Shown one piece after another: positions 30,625 through 39,106 of a stretch of 64,000 bases of DNA. The DNA lies in NCBI RefSeq assembly GCF_900109685.1, contig NZ_FOBB01000013.1, forward strand, positions 62,001 to 126,000. Reading direction: 5' to 3'. A model generated the notes under the pieces. That model did not search any database, was not told the DNA's origin, and worked only from the letters and a program-made list of their open reading frames with translations. Position 1 is the first letter of the stretch. Each line of letters opens with the position of its first letter. A program made the translations under genes and the position numbers. The stretch is from Chitinophaga rupis. GTDB lineage: Bacteria; Bacteroidota; Bacteroidia; Chitinophagales; Chitinophagaceae.

Positions 30625-33006
30625 ATGAAACAATCCTTACTGCTTTTGTGGCTGCTTGTCAGCACTACTGTGCTATATGCACAGAAAACTATTTCCGGCG
30701 CCGTTACTGATAAAACCAAGGGCCAGCCATTAACGGGCGTTTCCATTATTATACAGGGCAACAATAACAATGGCGTGCTTACGGATGCCCACGGCCGGTA
30801 CCAGCTGAAAGTGCCGTCCAAAGGCAGCTACCGACTGCAGGCCAGCTACCTGGGTTACCGCACTTATATTACTACGCTGCAAGGCAGCGATGCGGTGAGC
30901 GAGCTGAATATACCCCTGGAAGAGACCGGGCTATTTGTGCAGCCAGTGGAGATCAGCAGCCTACGCGCCGGTAAGAACGCGCCTTTTACTACCTCCAGCT
31001 TAAATGCAGAAGATATTAAAAAGCAAAACCTGGGACAGGACCTGCCCCTGCTACTGAACCAATTGCCCGGGGTTGTTACCAATTCCGACGCAGGTAACGG
31101 TATTGGCTATACGGGATTACGGGTGCGCGGTTCTGATATTACCCGCATTAACGTTACCGTAAACGGTATTCCTATTAACGATGCAGAATCATCCGGGACC
31201 TTTTTTGTGGATATGCCCGACTTTGCCTCTTCAGTAAACAGCATACAGCTGCAACGGGGTGTAGGCACTTCCACCAACGGGGCCGGGGCTTTTGGCGCAT
31301 CCCTGAACCTGAGCACCAATGAATTCCGGGATAAGGCCTATGGAGAGATCAACAACAGCTATGGCTCATTTAACAGCTGGAAACATACGGTTAAAGCCGG
31401 TTCCGGTTTGATCAATGATCACTTTACGATTGATGCCCGCCTGTCTAAGATCAGCTCTGATGGCTATATAGACCGGGCCAGCTCTGACCTGCATTCTTTT
31501 TATACCTCTGCTGCTTATATTTCTAAAAAGACGGCCATTCGTCTGAACGTATTTTCCGGTAAGGAAAAAACCTACCAGGCCTGGAACGGGGTACCGGAAG
31601 CGCTGCTGCATACAGACCGTACCTACAATTCTGCCGGCACGGAGAAACCCGGTGCACCTTATGATAATGAAACGGATAACTACCAGCAGGATCACTACCA
31701 GCTGTTCCTGAACCAGGAAATAAATTCAAGGCTGAACTTTAACGTAGCCCTGCATTATACCAAAGGCAAAGGCTATTATGAGCAATACAAAGCACAGCAG
31801 CTGTTTGCTGATTACGGGCTTAGCTCACCGGTGATAAACGGACTGCCTGTAGATACTACAGACCTCATTCGCCAGCTATGGCTGGACAATGATTTTTACG
31901 GTACTGTTTTCTCTGTGAACGGCACCGGCCAAAAACTGAACTGGAGCTTAGGCGGCGGCTGGAACCGCTATGAGGGCGGGCATTACGGCAAGATCATCTG
32001 GGCACAGTATGATATTGATAAAGACCATAAATACTACGACCTGGATGCCGTTAAAACCGACTTTAATATTTACTGGAAGGGTGAATTTAAATTAACGGAA
32101 GCCGTGCGCCTGTTTGCCGATCTGCAATACCGCACGGTACGTTTTAACATAGATGGGTTTGAGGATAACCCTACATTGATACAACACAATACCTATAACT
32201 TCTTTAATCCTAAAGCGGGCATCTATTATTACCTGAACACCAGCAGCCAATTGTATGCTTCTTATTCCATCGGTAATAAAGAGCCCAACCGCGATGATTT
32301 TGAAGCCGGGCTTACACAAACGCCTAAACATGAGAACCTGCAGAACGTAGAAGCAGGTTATGTGTTCCGAAATAACCGTGTGAATGTACAGGCCAATGCC
32401 TATTACATGTATTATAAGAACCAGCTGGTGCAAACCGGTAAGCTGAATGATGTAGGCGCTTATACACGTACCAATATTCCTAAAAGCTACCGCGTTGGCA
32501 TAGAGCTGCAGGGCAGTGTAAAGCTCAATGAAGTATTTACATTTGGCGCTAATGCCGCTTTTAGCCAGAATAAGATAAAGAATTATACCGCCTTTGTTGA
32601 TAATTATGATAGCGGCGTGCAGGATACTGTGCATTACGGTAATTCAAACATCTCCTTCTCTCCCAGCGTGGTAGCGGGTTACACGCTTACTGCCAGGCCG
32701 GTAAAAGGCCTGGATATAGATGTAATAGGCAAATATGTGAGCCGCCAATACCTGGATAATACCGGCAGCAAAGAGCGCAGCCTGAACGGATATTATACCA
32801 ATGATGTGCGCCTGCGCTACAGCATTCCACAACCGCTGTTCAAAGAGCTGGGATTACAGGTGGCAGTCAATAATATTTTCAACAGGAAATATGAGCCTAA
32901 CGGCGCCAGCTATACGTGGATTGAAGGTGGGAAACTGGTATCGGACAACTATTATTATCCAATGGCGGGAACGAATTATATGGTGGGATTAACGGTGGCG
33001 TTTTAA
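30625..33006 (+). CDS. TonB-dependent outer-membrane receptor, probable thiamine uptake
   Basis: A 793-residue receptor. MKQSLLLLWLLVSTTVLYAQ is the signal peptide; a carboxypeptidase-regulatory-like domain follows (about 22-105, ISGAVTDKTKGQPLTGVSI); then the plug (about 115-230, GLRVRGSDITRINVTVNGIPINDAES) and a 22-strand barrel ending in the typical aromatic YMVGLTVAF. The TPP riboswitch directly in front points to thiamine or a precursor as cargo; in other Bacteroidota such receptors sit with the PnuT transporter and a thiamine pyrophosphokinase, but none is adjacent here. I start at 30625; an upstream ATG at 30601 is inside the riboswitch. Confidence 0.9.
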   Translation: MKQSLLLLWLLVSTTVLYAQKTISGAVTDKTKGQPLTGVSIIIQGNNNNGVLTDAHGRYQLKVPSKGSYRLQASYLGYRTYITTLQGSDAVSELNIPLEETGLFVQPVEISSLRAGKNAPFTTSSLNAEDIKKQNLGQDLPLLLNQLPGVVTNSDAGNGIGYTGLRVRGSDITRINVTVNGIPINDAESSGTFFVDMPDFASSVNSIQLQRGVGTSTNGAGAFGASLNLSTNEFRDKAYGEINNSYGSFNSWKHTVKAGSGLINDHFTIDARLSKISSDGYIDRASSDLHSFYTSAAYISKKTAIRLNVFSGKEKTYQAWNGVPEALLHTDRTYNSAGTEKPGAPYDNETDNYQQDHYQLFLNQEINSRLNFNVALHYTKGKGYYEQYKAQQLFADYGLSSPVINGLPVDTTDLIRQLWLDNDFYGTVFSVNGTGQKLNWSLGGGWNRYEGGHYGKIIWAQYDIDKDHKYYDLDAVKTDFNIYWKGEFKLTEAVRLFADLQYRTVRFNIDGFEDNPTLIQHNTYNFFNPKAGIYYYLNTSSQLYASYSIGNKEPNRDDFEAGLTQTPKHENLQNVEAGYVFRNNRVNVQANAYYMYYKNQLVQTGKLNDVGAYTRTNIPKSYRVGIELQGSVKLNEVFTFGANAAFSQNKIKNYTAFVDNYDSGVQDTVHYGNSNISFSPSVVAGYTLTARPVKGLDIDVIGKYVSRQYLDNTGSKERSLNGYYTNDVRLRYSIPQPLFKELGLQVAVNNIFNRKYEPNGASYTWIEGGKLVSDNYYYPMAGTNYMVGLTVAF

Positions 33007-33030
33007 GCAATTACGAATTGAATATCCTAT

Positions 33031-33074
33031 AATAAAAAATGTCCTGCAACTTTTATTGCAGGACATTTTTTATT
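33031..33074. terminator. Bidirectional terminator, perfect 19-bp stem
   Basis: 33031-33049 and 33056-33074 are exact reverse complements (AATAAAAAATGTCCTGCAA) with a 6-nt loop, between the convergent receptor and argH genes. A short AATTACGAATTG repeat fragment lies just before it (33009-33020). Confidence 0.95.
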
Positions 33075-33083
33075 ATAAATTAA

Positions 33084-34418
33084 TTAACCCGCTACCAGCT
33101 GATTAACCGCGGCATCTACTTTGCTAAACGGAAATTCTTTTAGTACTTCGTCCATCAAGGCTTTTACCTGCTCTGTACATAAGTTGCCAATGCTGCCGGC
33201 ATGCGTATGATGTACTTCCTTAGCCGGTACAAAGGTTCCTTTTTCAATATCCATTCCTACCTGCTTGTATGCTTCACGGAAAGGTACACCTTCCAGCACC
33301 AGCTTATTCACTACTTCTACGCTAAACAGGTAGCGGTACTTTTCATCATCCAGGATGTTTTCCTTTACCTGCATGTTGCTCAGCATTAAACCGGTCATCT
33401 GCAGACAGTTGCGCAGGGTTTGAAATGCAGGGAACAGATTCTCCTTCAACAGCTGCAGATCGCGGTGGTAGCCGGACGGCAGGTTGGTGGTCATCATAGC
33501 TATTTCATTGGGCAGGGCCTGCAGCTTGTTGCCATAAGAACGGATCAGCTCCCAAACATCCGGATTCTTTTTATGCGGCATAATGCTGGAACCTGTGGTC
33601 AGCTCATCCGGGAAGCTAATGAAGCCAAAATTCTGGTTCATAAACAAACAGGCATCCATGGCCATTTTAGCCAGGGTAGCGCCTAAGCCGGCCAGCGCAA
33701 AGGCTACGATCTTCTCTGTTTTACCACGGCCCATTTGGGCGTATACTACGTTATAGTTAAGCGTTTCAAAACCTAACAGGGAGGTAGTTAATTCACGGTC
33801 CAGGGGGAACGAAGAACCATAACCGGCGGCAGAGCCCAGCGGATTTTTATTTACCACTTTATAAGCGCCCTGCAATACGGTAAGGTCATCTACCAGGCTT
33901 TCTGCATAAGCGCCTAACCATAAACCGAAAGAAGATGGCATGGCTATTTGCAGGTGGGTATAACCTGGCAGTAAATGCGCTTTATACTGTTCACTTTTCT
34001 GCTGCAGCAGATCAAACAACACTTTTACATCCTGCACCAGGGTTTGCAGCTCATGGCGCAGAAAAAGTTTCAGATCCACCAGCACCTGGTCGTTGCGGGA
34101 ACGGCCGCTATGGATCTTTTTGCCAACTTCGCCCAAACGGCGGGTAAGCAGCAGCTCCACCTGGGAGTGAATATCTTCCACGCCATCTTCCAGCGCAAAA
34201 TTACCGGCCTGGATCTCTTTGTAGATGTTCTTTAGCTCCTGCTGCAACACGGCTAATTCTTCTGCTGTTAACAGCCCTATCTTTTGCAGCATAGTGATGT
34301 GCGCCAGGGAGCCCAGCACATCAAAAGGCGCCAGGTAAGTATCCATTTCACGGTCCCTGCCCACAGTGAATTGCTCTACTGCAGCGAGGGACGCTTTATC
34401 TTTTTGCCATAGTTTCAT
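33084..34418 (-). CDS. argH: Argininosuccinate lyase
   Basis: A 444-residue fumarase/aspartase-superfamily enzyme splitting argininosuccinate into arginine and fumarate. SGRSRNDQVLVDLKLFLR (near 104-121) and the flexible catalytic loop GSSIMPHKKNPDVWELIR (near 276-293) are the family signatures. Last gene of the arginine cluster on the minus strand, 19 bp after the acetyltransferase gene. Confidence 0.96.
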   Translation of the reverse strand: MKLWQKDKASLAAVEQFTVGRDREMDTYLAPFDVLGSLAHITMLQKIGLLTAEELAVLQQELKNIYKEIQAGNFALEDGVEDIHSQVELLLTRRLGEVGKKIHSGRSRNDQVLVDLKLFLRHELQTLVQDVKVLFDLLQQKSEQYKAHLLPGYTHLQIAMPSSFGLWLGAYAESLVDDLTVLQGAYKVVNKNPLGSAAGYGSSFPLDRELTTSLLGFETLNYNVVYAQMGRGKTEKIVAFALAGLGATLAKMAMDACLFMNQNFGFISFPDELTTGSSIMPHKKNPDVWELIRSYGNKLQALPNEIAMMTTNLPSGYHRDLQLLKENLFPAFQTLRNCLQMTGLMLSNMQVKENILDDEKYRYLFSVEVVNKLVLEGVPFREAYKQVGMDIEKGTFVPAKEVHHTHAGSIGNLCTEQVKALMDEVLKEFPFSKVDAAVNQLVAG

Positions 34419-34437
34419 AAGCTACGATTGATGGGCG

Positions 34438-35019
34438 TTAAAAGTTATATTTCGCAAATACCCGCTCTTTGATCTCCGGCCATTCTTCTTTCAATATGCT
34501 AAAGTAAACGGTGTTACGCAGGCGGCCGCCGGTTACTATCATATGATGGCGGAAAATGCCTTCCTGTTTGGCTCCGATGCTTGCAATAGCATTGCGGGAC
34601 TGTGTGTTCAGCTCATCTGTTTTCAGCTCTACCCTGTTCAGATCCATCACTTCAAATGCATGCTGCAGCATAGCAAACTTCATGGCTTTGTTTAAACCGC
34701 TGCCATGCAGGGCTGTATCTATCCAGGTAGCGCCTATCTCTGCCCGCTTATGGGCGGCCGCTATATTCATAAAGCGGGTGCTGCCGGCTGCTCTTCCTTC
34801 TTTTTTATCTATGATCACAAAAGGCATATCCGTTTTATTGTTCCTGGCAGCCAGCGCATCCTGTATATAATTTACCAGGTCGGCCTTCTGCTGCAGGGTC
34901 ACAATACCTACTTTCCATAAAGCAGGCTGTAATGCTACGGGCAGCAGTGTTTCCGCATCTTCTAACTGCAGGGGGCGTAATAATACCCGTTTATTTTCCA
35001 GTACCGGATAAAAGTCCAT
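34438..35019 (-). CDS. GNAT family N-acetyltransferase (RimJ/RimL-like)
   Basis: A 193-residue acetyltransferase from the ATG at 35019 (MDFYPVLENKRVLLRPLQLED). The acetyl-CoA site lies in RAEIGATWIDTALHGSGLNKAMKFAMLQHAFEVM (near 97-130), followed by NRVELKTDELNTQSRNAIASIGAKQEG, typical of RimJ/RimL-like proteins acting on protein or amino-acid amines. The start follows the argE' stop by a single base, so the two are translationally coupled. A role in arginine synthesis is possible but unproven. The longer open frame upstream overlaps argE' and is rejected. Confidence 0.8.
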   Translation of the reverse strand: MDFYPVLENKRVLLRPLQLEDAETLLPVALQPALWKVGIVTLQQKADLVNYIQDALAARNNKTDMPFVIIDKKEGRAAGSTRFMNIAAAHKRAEIGATWIDTALHGSGLNKAMKFAMLQHAFEVMDLNRVELKTDELNTQSRNAIASIGAKQEGIFRHHMIVTGGRLRNTVYFSILKEEWPEIKERVFAKYNF

Positions 35020-35020
35020 C

Positions 35021-36085
35021 TTATAAAATTTCTGACAGCAATTTAATATAGGTGTCAATGCCCTGGCTGATCTCCTCCAGGTAGATAAATTCATCGGCCG
35101 TATGTGAGCGGGCTGAATCGCCGGGGCCTATTTTAATAGAGGTGGCAGGGATCAGCGCCTGGTCTGAGGTGGTAGGTGAACCGTACCAGGTTTTGCCCAT
35201 GCGCATGCCTGCCTGCACAATAGGATGATCCAGCGCAATGCCCGAAGGCCGCATACGCATGGAGCGCGGCGCTACTGTACAGGAAACATTTTGTGTTATG
35301 GTAGCCAGCACCTCTTCCAGTGTATACTTATCCGTTACCCGCACGTCTACTACAAAAGAACAATCTGCCGGCACTACGTTATGCGCTTTATTGGAGGTAT
35401 TGATCACGGTAACCGTCATCTTTACCGGGCCCAGTGTTTCCGATACTTCGGGGAACTGGTATTCACGGAACCAGTTAATATCCTGTATGGCTTTATAAAT
35501 AGCGTTTTCGCCTTCATTACGCGCGGCGTGGCCTGCTTTACCATGGCTGGTACAATCCAGCACCATCAGGCCTTTTTCTGCAATGGCCAGCTGCGTTTGT
35601 GTAGGCTCCCCTACTATGGCTAATGTTATAGGCGGCAGCTGCGATAAAATGCTTTCTATGCCATTGGTACCGCTCACCTCTTCTTCTGCAGTAGGCGCTA
35701 TTACCAGGTTATAACGCAGGTCAGGCTGATCATAATAATGCAGGAAGGTGGCAATAAGGCTTACCAGGCAGCCGCCTGCATCATTGCTACCCAGGCCATA
35801 TAGTTTGCCATCCACCACATCCGGGCTAAAGGGATCGCGGGTATATTGCGGGTTGGGTTTTACGGTATCATGGTGGGAGTTAAGCAGCACCGTGGGTTTG
35901 GACGGATCAAAGTACTTATTCTGCGCCCATATGTTATTGAGGTGCTGGTTATACGCAACACCTTTTTCTGCCAGCATAGCACCAATAAGCTGCGCGGTGC
36001 CTTGTTCTTCCCGGCTAAAGGAAGGGGTAGCAATTAATTGTTTTAAGAGTTTTACGGCATCCTCGTATAACTGTAGGTTCCACAT
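35021..36085 (-). CDS. argE: M20 family deacylase, probable N-acetyl(succinyl)citrulline/ornithine deacylase
   Basis: A 354-residue zinc-dependent M20 peptidase-fold deacylase. Zinc and catalytic residues lie in LLNSHHDTVKP (near 67-77, HxD), LGSNDAGGCL (near 97-106) and APTAEEEVSGTNG (near 130-142, EE pair); TSDQA(L) and the final GPGDSARSHTADEFI close the site. In the same operon as the acyl-ornithine carbamoyltransferase, its likely substrate is acylcitrulline, as in Xanthomonas and Bacteroides. 3 bp after argB. Confidence 0.85.
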   Translation of the reverse strand: MWNLQLYEDAVKLLKQLIATPSFSREEQGTAQLIGAMLAEKGVAYNQHLNNIWAQNKYFDPSKPTVLLNSHHDTVKPNPQYTRDPFSPDVVDGKLYGLGSNDAGGCLVSLIATFLHYYDQPDLRYNLVIAPTAEEEVSGTNGIESILSQLPPITLAIVGEPTQTQLAIAEKGLMVLDCTSHGKAGHAARNEGENAIYKAIQDINWFREYQFPEVSETLGPVKMTVTVINTSNKAHNVVPADCSFVVDVRVTDKYTLEEVLATITQNVSCTVAPRSMRMRPSGIALDHPIVQAGMRMGKTWYGSPTTSDQALIPATSIKIGPGDSARSHTADEFIYLEEISQGIDTYIKLLSEIL

Positions 36086-36088
36086 AAG

Positions 36089-36871
36089 TTAGCATATTAA
36101 AGTACCTGCTACCGTACCGGTAGTGTTGCTCCGTACATCTGCCGCATGGCCTATCAGCACTTCCTTTACTCCGCTTTCAATGGCGGAGAAAGCATTTTCC
36201 AGCTTGGGCAGTATACCGTCTGTGAGCACCTTTTGTTCCAGCAGCTCCGCATAAATGCTGCGGTTGATCAGGTTTATAACCGCGTTATCGTCCTGCGCAT
36301 CACGCAATACGCCTTTCTTTTCAAAGCAGTAGATGAGGCGTACCTCATAGTGGGCAGATAAGGCTATGGCCAGCGAAGAGGCAATGGTATCTGCATTGGT
36401 GTTCAGCATCTGCCCATGTGTATCGTGGGTTAAGGGGGCAAACACCGGCGTTAACCCCGCATCCAGCATAGCTTTCAGCGGACCAACGTTCAGGTTTGCA
36501 GTATTGATATCTCCCACAAAACCATAGTCGATTTCCTTTACCGGACGCTTTACAGCCGGTATTACATTTGCATCAGCCCCCGTCATACCAATGGCATTAC
36601 AACCAACCGCCTGCAGTTTGGCCACCAGCTGTTTGTTCACCAAACCGCCATATACCATAGTCACTACATCAATAGTGGCAGCATCGGTAATGCGGCGGCC
36701 ATTCACGTAGTTTGATTCGATCCCCAGCTGGTCACCGATGCGGGTAGCTATCTTCCCACCACCATGGATCAGGATCTTAGGCCCTTTGATGGCTGCAAAA
36801 TCTTCCAGGAAGGATTGCAGCAGCGCCGGGTTATCAATCACATTGCCACCTACTTTAATGACGAAAAGCAT
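36089..36871 (-). CDS. argB: N-acetylglutamate kinase
   Basis: A 260-residue amino-acid-kinase-fold enzyme phosphorylating N-acylglutamate. Motifs: FVIKVGGNVIDN (3-14), ILIHGGGKIATRIGDQLG (34-51), the GMTGADANVIPA segment near 95-106 and the LTDGILPKLENAFSAIESGV region near 216-235. It lies 7 bp after the carbamoyltransferase gene and 3 bp before argE'. Confidence 0.95.
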   Translation of the reverse strand: MLFVIKVGGNVIDNPALLQSFLEDFAAIKGPKILIHGGGKIATRIGDQLGIESNYVNGRRITDAATIDVVTMVYGGLVNKQLVAKLQAVGCNAIGMTGADANVIPAVKRPVKEIDYGFVGDINTANLNVGPLKAMLDAGLTPVFAPLTHDTHGQMLNTNADTIASSLAIALSAHYEVRLIYCFEKKGVLRDAQDDNAVINLINRSIYAELLEQKVLTDGILPKLENAFSAIESGVKEVLIGHAADVRSNTTGTVAGTLIC

Positions 36872-36878
36872 ATGCGGA

Positions 36879-37838
36879 TCAGCGTTGTTGTTGTTTTAAT
36901 ATTTCACTTAATACTGCCTGGGCTGCCCATACACGGTTACCGGCTTCCGGTATTACAATGGACTGCGGCCCATCCAGCACTTCATCTGCAATTACCACAT
37001 TCCTTCTTACAGGCAGGCAGTGCATTACCTTAGCTTCGTTGGTATGCTGCAGCTTCTGATTGCTCATCATCCAGCTGCTATCTGTGCTGATAATGTTACC
37101 GTAATCACTATACGAAGACCAGTTCTTTACATATACAAAGTCTGCACCTTCCAGGGCTTTATCCTGGTTGTATTCTATGGGTGCATTACCGGTGAATTTT
37201 TTATCCAGCTCATATCCTTTGGGATGCGTGATCACAAAGTCCGCTTCGCCCCAGGCATTTATCCATTGGGCAAAAGAGTTAGGCACGGCCTGCGGCAATG
37301 CTTTTACATGCGGCGCCCAGGTCATTACCACCTTGGGTTTACGTGGCTGCTGCCAGCGCTCCTTAATGGTAATTACATCTGTTAAGCTCTGCAAAGGGTG
37401 CAGGGTAGCGCTTTCCAGGCTTACCACCGGCACCCCAGCGTATTTAATGAACTGGTTAATATATTTTTCTGTGTAGTCTTCTTCTTTATTCTTCAGGCCG
37501 GGAAAGGTACGGATGGACAGTATATCAAAATACTGGCCCATTACAGCAGCGGCTTCCTTCACGTGCTCTGTGGTGCTGCCGCTCATAATAGCGCCATCGT
37601 TCATTTCCAGCGCCCAGCCTTCTTTATCAATATTAAACACTACTACTTCCATACCCAGGTTCCTGGCGGCTACCTGTGTGCTTAAGCGTGTTCGCAAACT
37701 GGGGTTCAGGAATATCATGCCCAGCGTTTTGTTAACGCCTAATGTTTTGTCCCTGAACGGGTCCTGCTTGTAACCCAGTGCTGTCTCCACTAAGCGCGGG
37801 ACACCTGGTACATCATCTACGGAAATAAATTGCTTCAT
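36879..37838 (-). CDS. N-acetyl- or N-succinyl-L-ornithine carbamoyltransferase
   Basis: A 319-residue member of the AOTCase/SOTCase branch of carbamoyltransferases. Carbamoyl phosphate binding: SLRTRLSTQ (47-55) in place of the usual STRTR; ornithine-site signature MHCLPVRRN near 273; VVMTWAPHVKALPQAVPNS is specific to this branch. The residue known to set specificity (Pro90 in the Bacteroides fragilis succinyl enzyme, Glu92 in the Xanthomonas acetyl enzyme) corresponds here to T90 in SGSTTEHVKEA, so the acyl group used is uncertain. Located between argD and argB. Confidence 0.93.
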   Translation of the reverse strand: MKQFISVDDVPGVPRLVETALGYKQDPFRDKTLGVNKTLGMIFLNPSLRTRLSTQVAARNLGMEVVVFNIDKEGWALEMNDGAIMSGSTTEHVKEAAAVMGQYFDILSIRTFPGLKNKEEDYTEKYINQFIKYAGVPVVSLESATLHPLQSLTDVITIKERWQQPRKPKVVMTWAPHVKALPQAVPNSFAQWINAWGEADFVITHPKGYELDKKFTGNAPIEYNQDKALEGADFVYVKNWSSYSDYGNIISTDSSWMMSNQKLQHTNEAKVMHCLPVRRNVVIADEVLDGPQSIVIPEAGNRVWAAQAVLSEILKQQQR

Positions 37839-37880
37839 TGCTGCAATTAAGGTGTGTTTTAAATATGAAAAATGAAGTAA

Positions 37881-39011
37881 TTAATATTTTAACAGCTCAT
37901 CCCTGAAAGCGGTCAGGAACTGGTCTGCATGCGCCTGTGTTAAAGCCAGTGAAGGCAGCAGCCTTATTACATTCGGCTTTGCTTCGCCGGTAAAGATCTT
38001 ATGTTTAAATAACAAGTCTTTTCTTACCTGGTTCAGCTCTTCCGGCAATTCAATACCGATCATCAGGCCCCGGCCCCTTACTTCTTTTACGTGCGGCAGC
38101 TGTTTCAGCTGTTCCATGAGGTAGCTGCCTACCTTGGCTGCGTTTGCGATCAGCTGCTCCTGCTCCATTACTTCCAGCACTGCCAGCGCTGCAGCGCAAG
38201 CCAGGTGATTACCACCAAAGGTAGTACCCAGCATGCCATAAGCCGGCTGAATGTGCGGGGCAATGATGATGCCGCCTACCGGAAAACCGTTGCCCATACC
38301 TTTTGCCATGGTGTAGATGTCGGCATTGATGCCGGCATAATCATGGGAAAAGAACTTACCGCTCCGGCCATAACCGCATTGTACGGAATCGGCAATGAAT
38401 ACGGCATTGTTTGCATCGCATAGGCTCCTGATCTTCTGCAGGAAGCTTTCGCTGGCTACATTAATACCACCTACACCCTGGATGCCTTCAATAATTACGG
38501 AAGACACTTCATATTGCTTAAAAGCCGCTTCCAGGGCTTTTTCATCCTGCCAGGGCAGGAACACCACGTTATCGGTTTCATTTACCGGCGCTACAATTTT
38601 CGGATTGTCGGTAGCGGCGACTGCCAGGGAGGTACGGCCATGAAAAGATTTTTTGAAGGCAATGATCTTCTTTTTACCGTTGTAGAAAGAAGCGAGCTTT
38701 AATGCATTTTCATTGGCTTCTGCACCGGAGTTACACAGGAAGAGCTGATAGTCTTCCTTACCGGATACTTTACCCAGCTTTTCTGCCAGTTGCTGTTGTA
38801 ACGGGATCCTGATAGAATTGGAATAGAAGCCTACTTTCTGTAGCTGATCGGTGAGGCGTTTTACGTAATGCGGATGGGTATGGCCAATGGAAATCACTGC
38901 GTGACCGCCGTATAAGTCCAGGTATTGTGTGCCTTTATCGTCCCATACATTAGAGCCTGCACCTTTTTCAATAGTAATATCGTTGATCGGATAAACGTCA
39001 AATAATTTCAT
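37881..39011 (-). CDS. argD: Acetylornithine / succinylornithine aminotransferase
   Basis: A 376-residue class III PLP aminotransferase. YLDLYGGHAVISIGHTHPHYV (near 31-51), the AEANENALKLA segment, KSFHGRT (near 125), and the PLP lysine in TMAKGMGNGFPVGG (near 237) are present; the length is that of ArgD. Follows argC after a 95-bp gap that holds a tRNA fragment. Confidence 0.95.
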   Translation of the reverse strand: MKLFDVYPINDITIEKGAGSNVWDDKGTQYLDLYGGHAVISIGHTHPHYVKRLTDQLQKVGFYSNSIRIPLQQQLAEKLGKVSGKEDYQLFLCNSGAEANENALKLASFYNGKKKIIAFKKSFHGRTSLAVAATDNPKIVAPVNETDNVVFLPWQDEKALEAAFKQYEVSSVIIEGIQGVGGINVASESFLQKIRSLCDANNAVFIADSVQCGYGRSGKFFSHDYAGINADIYTMAKGMGNGFPVGGIIIAPHIQPAYGMLGTTFGGNHLACAAALAVLEVMEQEQLIANAAKVGSYLMEQLKQLPHVKEVRGRGLMIGIELPEELNQVRKDLLFKHKIFTGEAKPNVIRLLPSLALTQAHADQFLTAFRDELLKY

Positions 39012-39021
39012 GATATGTTTG

Positions 39022-39042
39022 TTGGCGTGATGAGCGCATCAC
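39022..39042. repeat. 8-bp inverted repeat upstream of argD
   Basis: GCGTGATG and CATCACGC (about 39023-39043) enclose a 4-nt loop. GATCACGC recurs at the end of the tRNA fragment (39099-39106), so the fragment lies between two related octamers. Confidence 0.5.
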
Positions 39043-39061
39043 GCATTTGAAAGAGAAATTT

Positions 39062-39103
39062 GTTACAGTGCATGGGTCCTGGGTTCGAGTCCCAGCGGGA
39101 TCA
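39062..39103 (+). pseudogene. 3' half of a tRNA gene, probably tRNA-Val(TAC)
   Basis: The segment reads as anticodon loop GTTACAG (anticodon TAC after T33), 3' anticodon strand TGCAT, variable loop GGGTC, T arm CTGGG-TTCGAGT-CCCAG, acceptor 3' strand CGGGATC and discriminator A. No matching 5' acceptor (GATCCCG) or 5' anticodon strand is present upstream, so the gene is not complete. tRNA 3' halves like this are commonly left at integration sites of tRNA-targeting elements. It sits between argC and argD, on the opposite strand. Confidence 0.6.
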
Positions 39104-39106
39104 CGC

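Noticed and set aside
34438..35094. Longer form of the GNAT gene starting at 35094
   Set aside because: The added 25 residues overlap the end of argE' and do not resemble the family; the ATG one base after the argE' stop is preferred.
37168..37773. Antisense open frames in the arginine genes
   Set aside because: Shadows of clearly conserved genes on the other strand.
39028..39104. Complete tRNA gene
   Set aside because: The 3' half is convincing but no 5' acceptor, D arm or 5' anticodon strand pairs with it.
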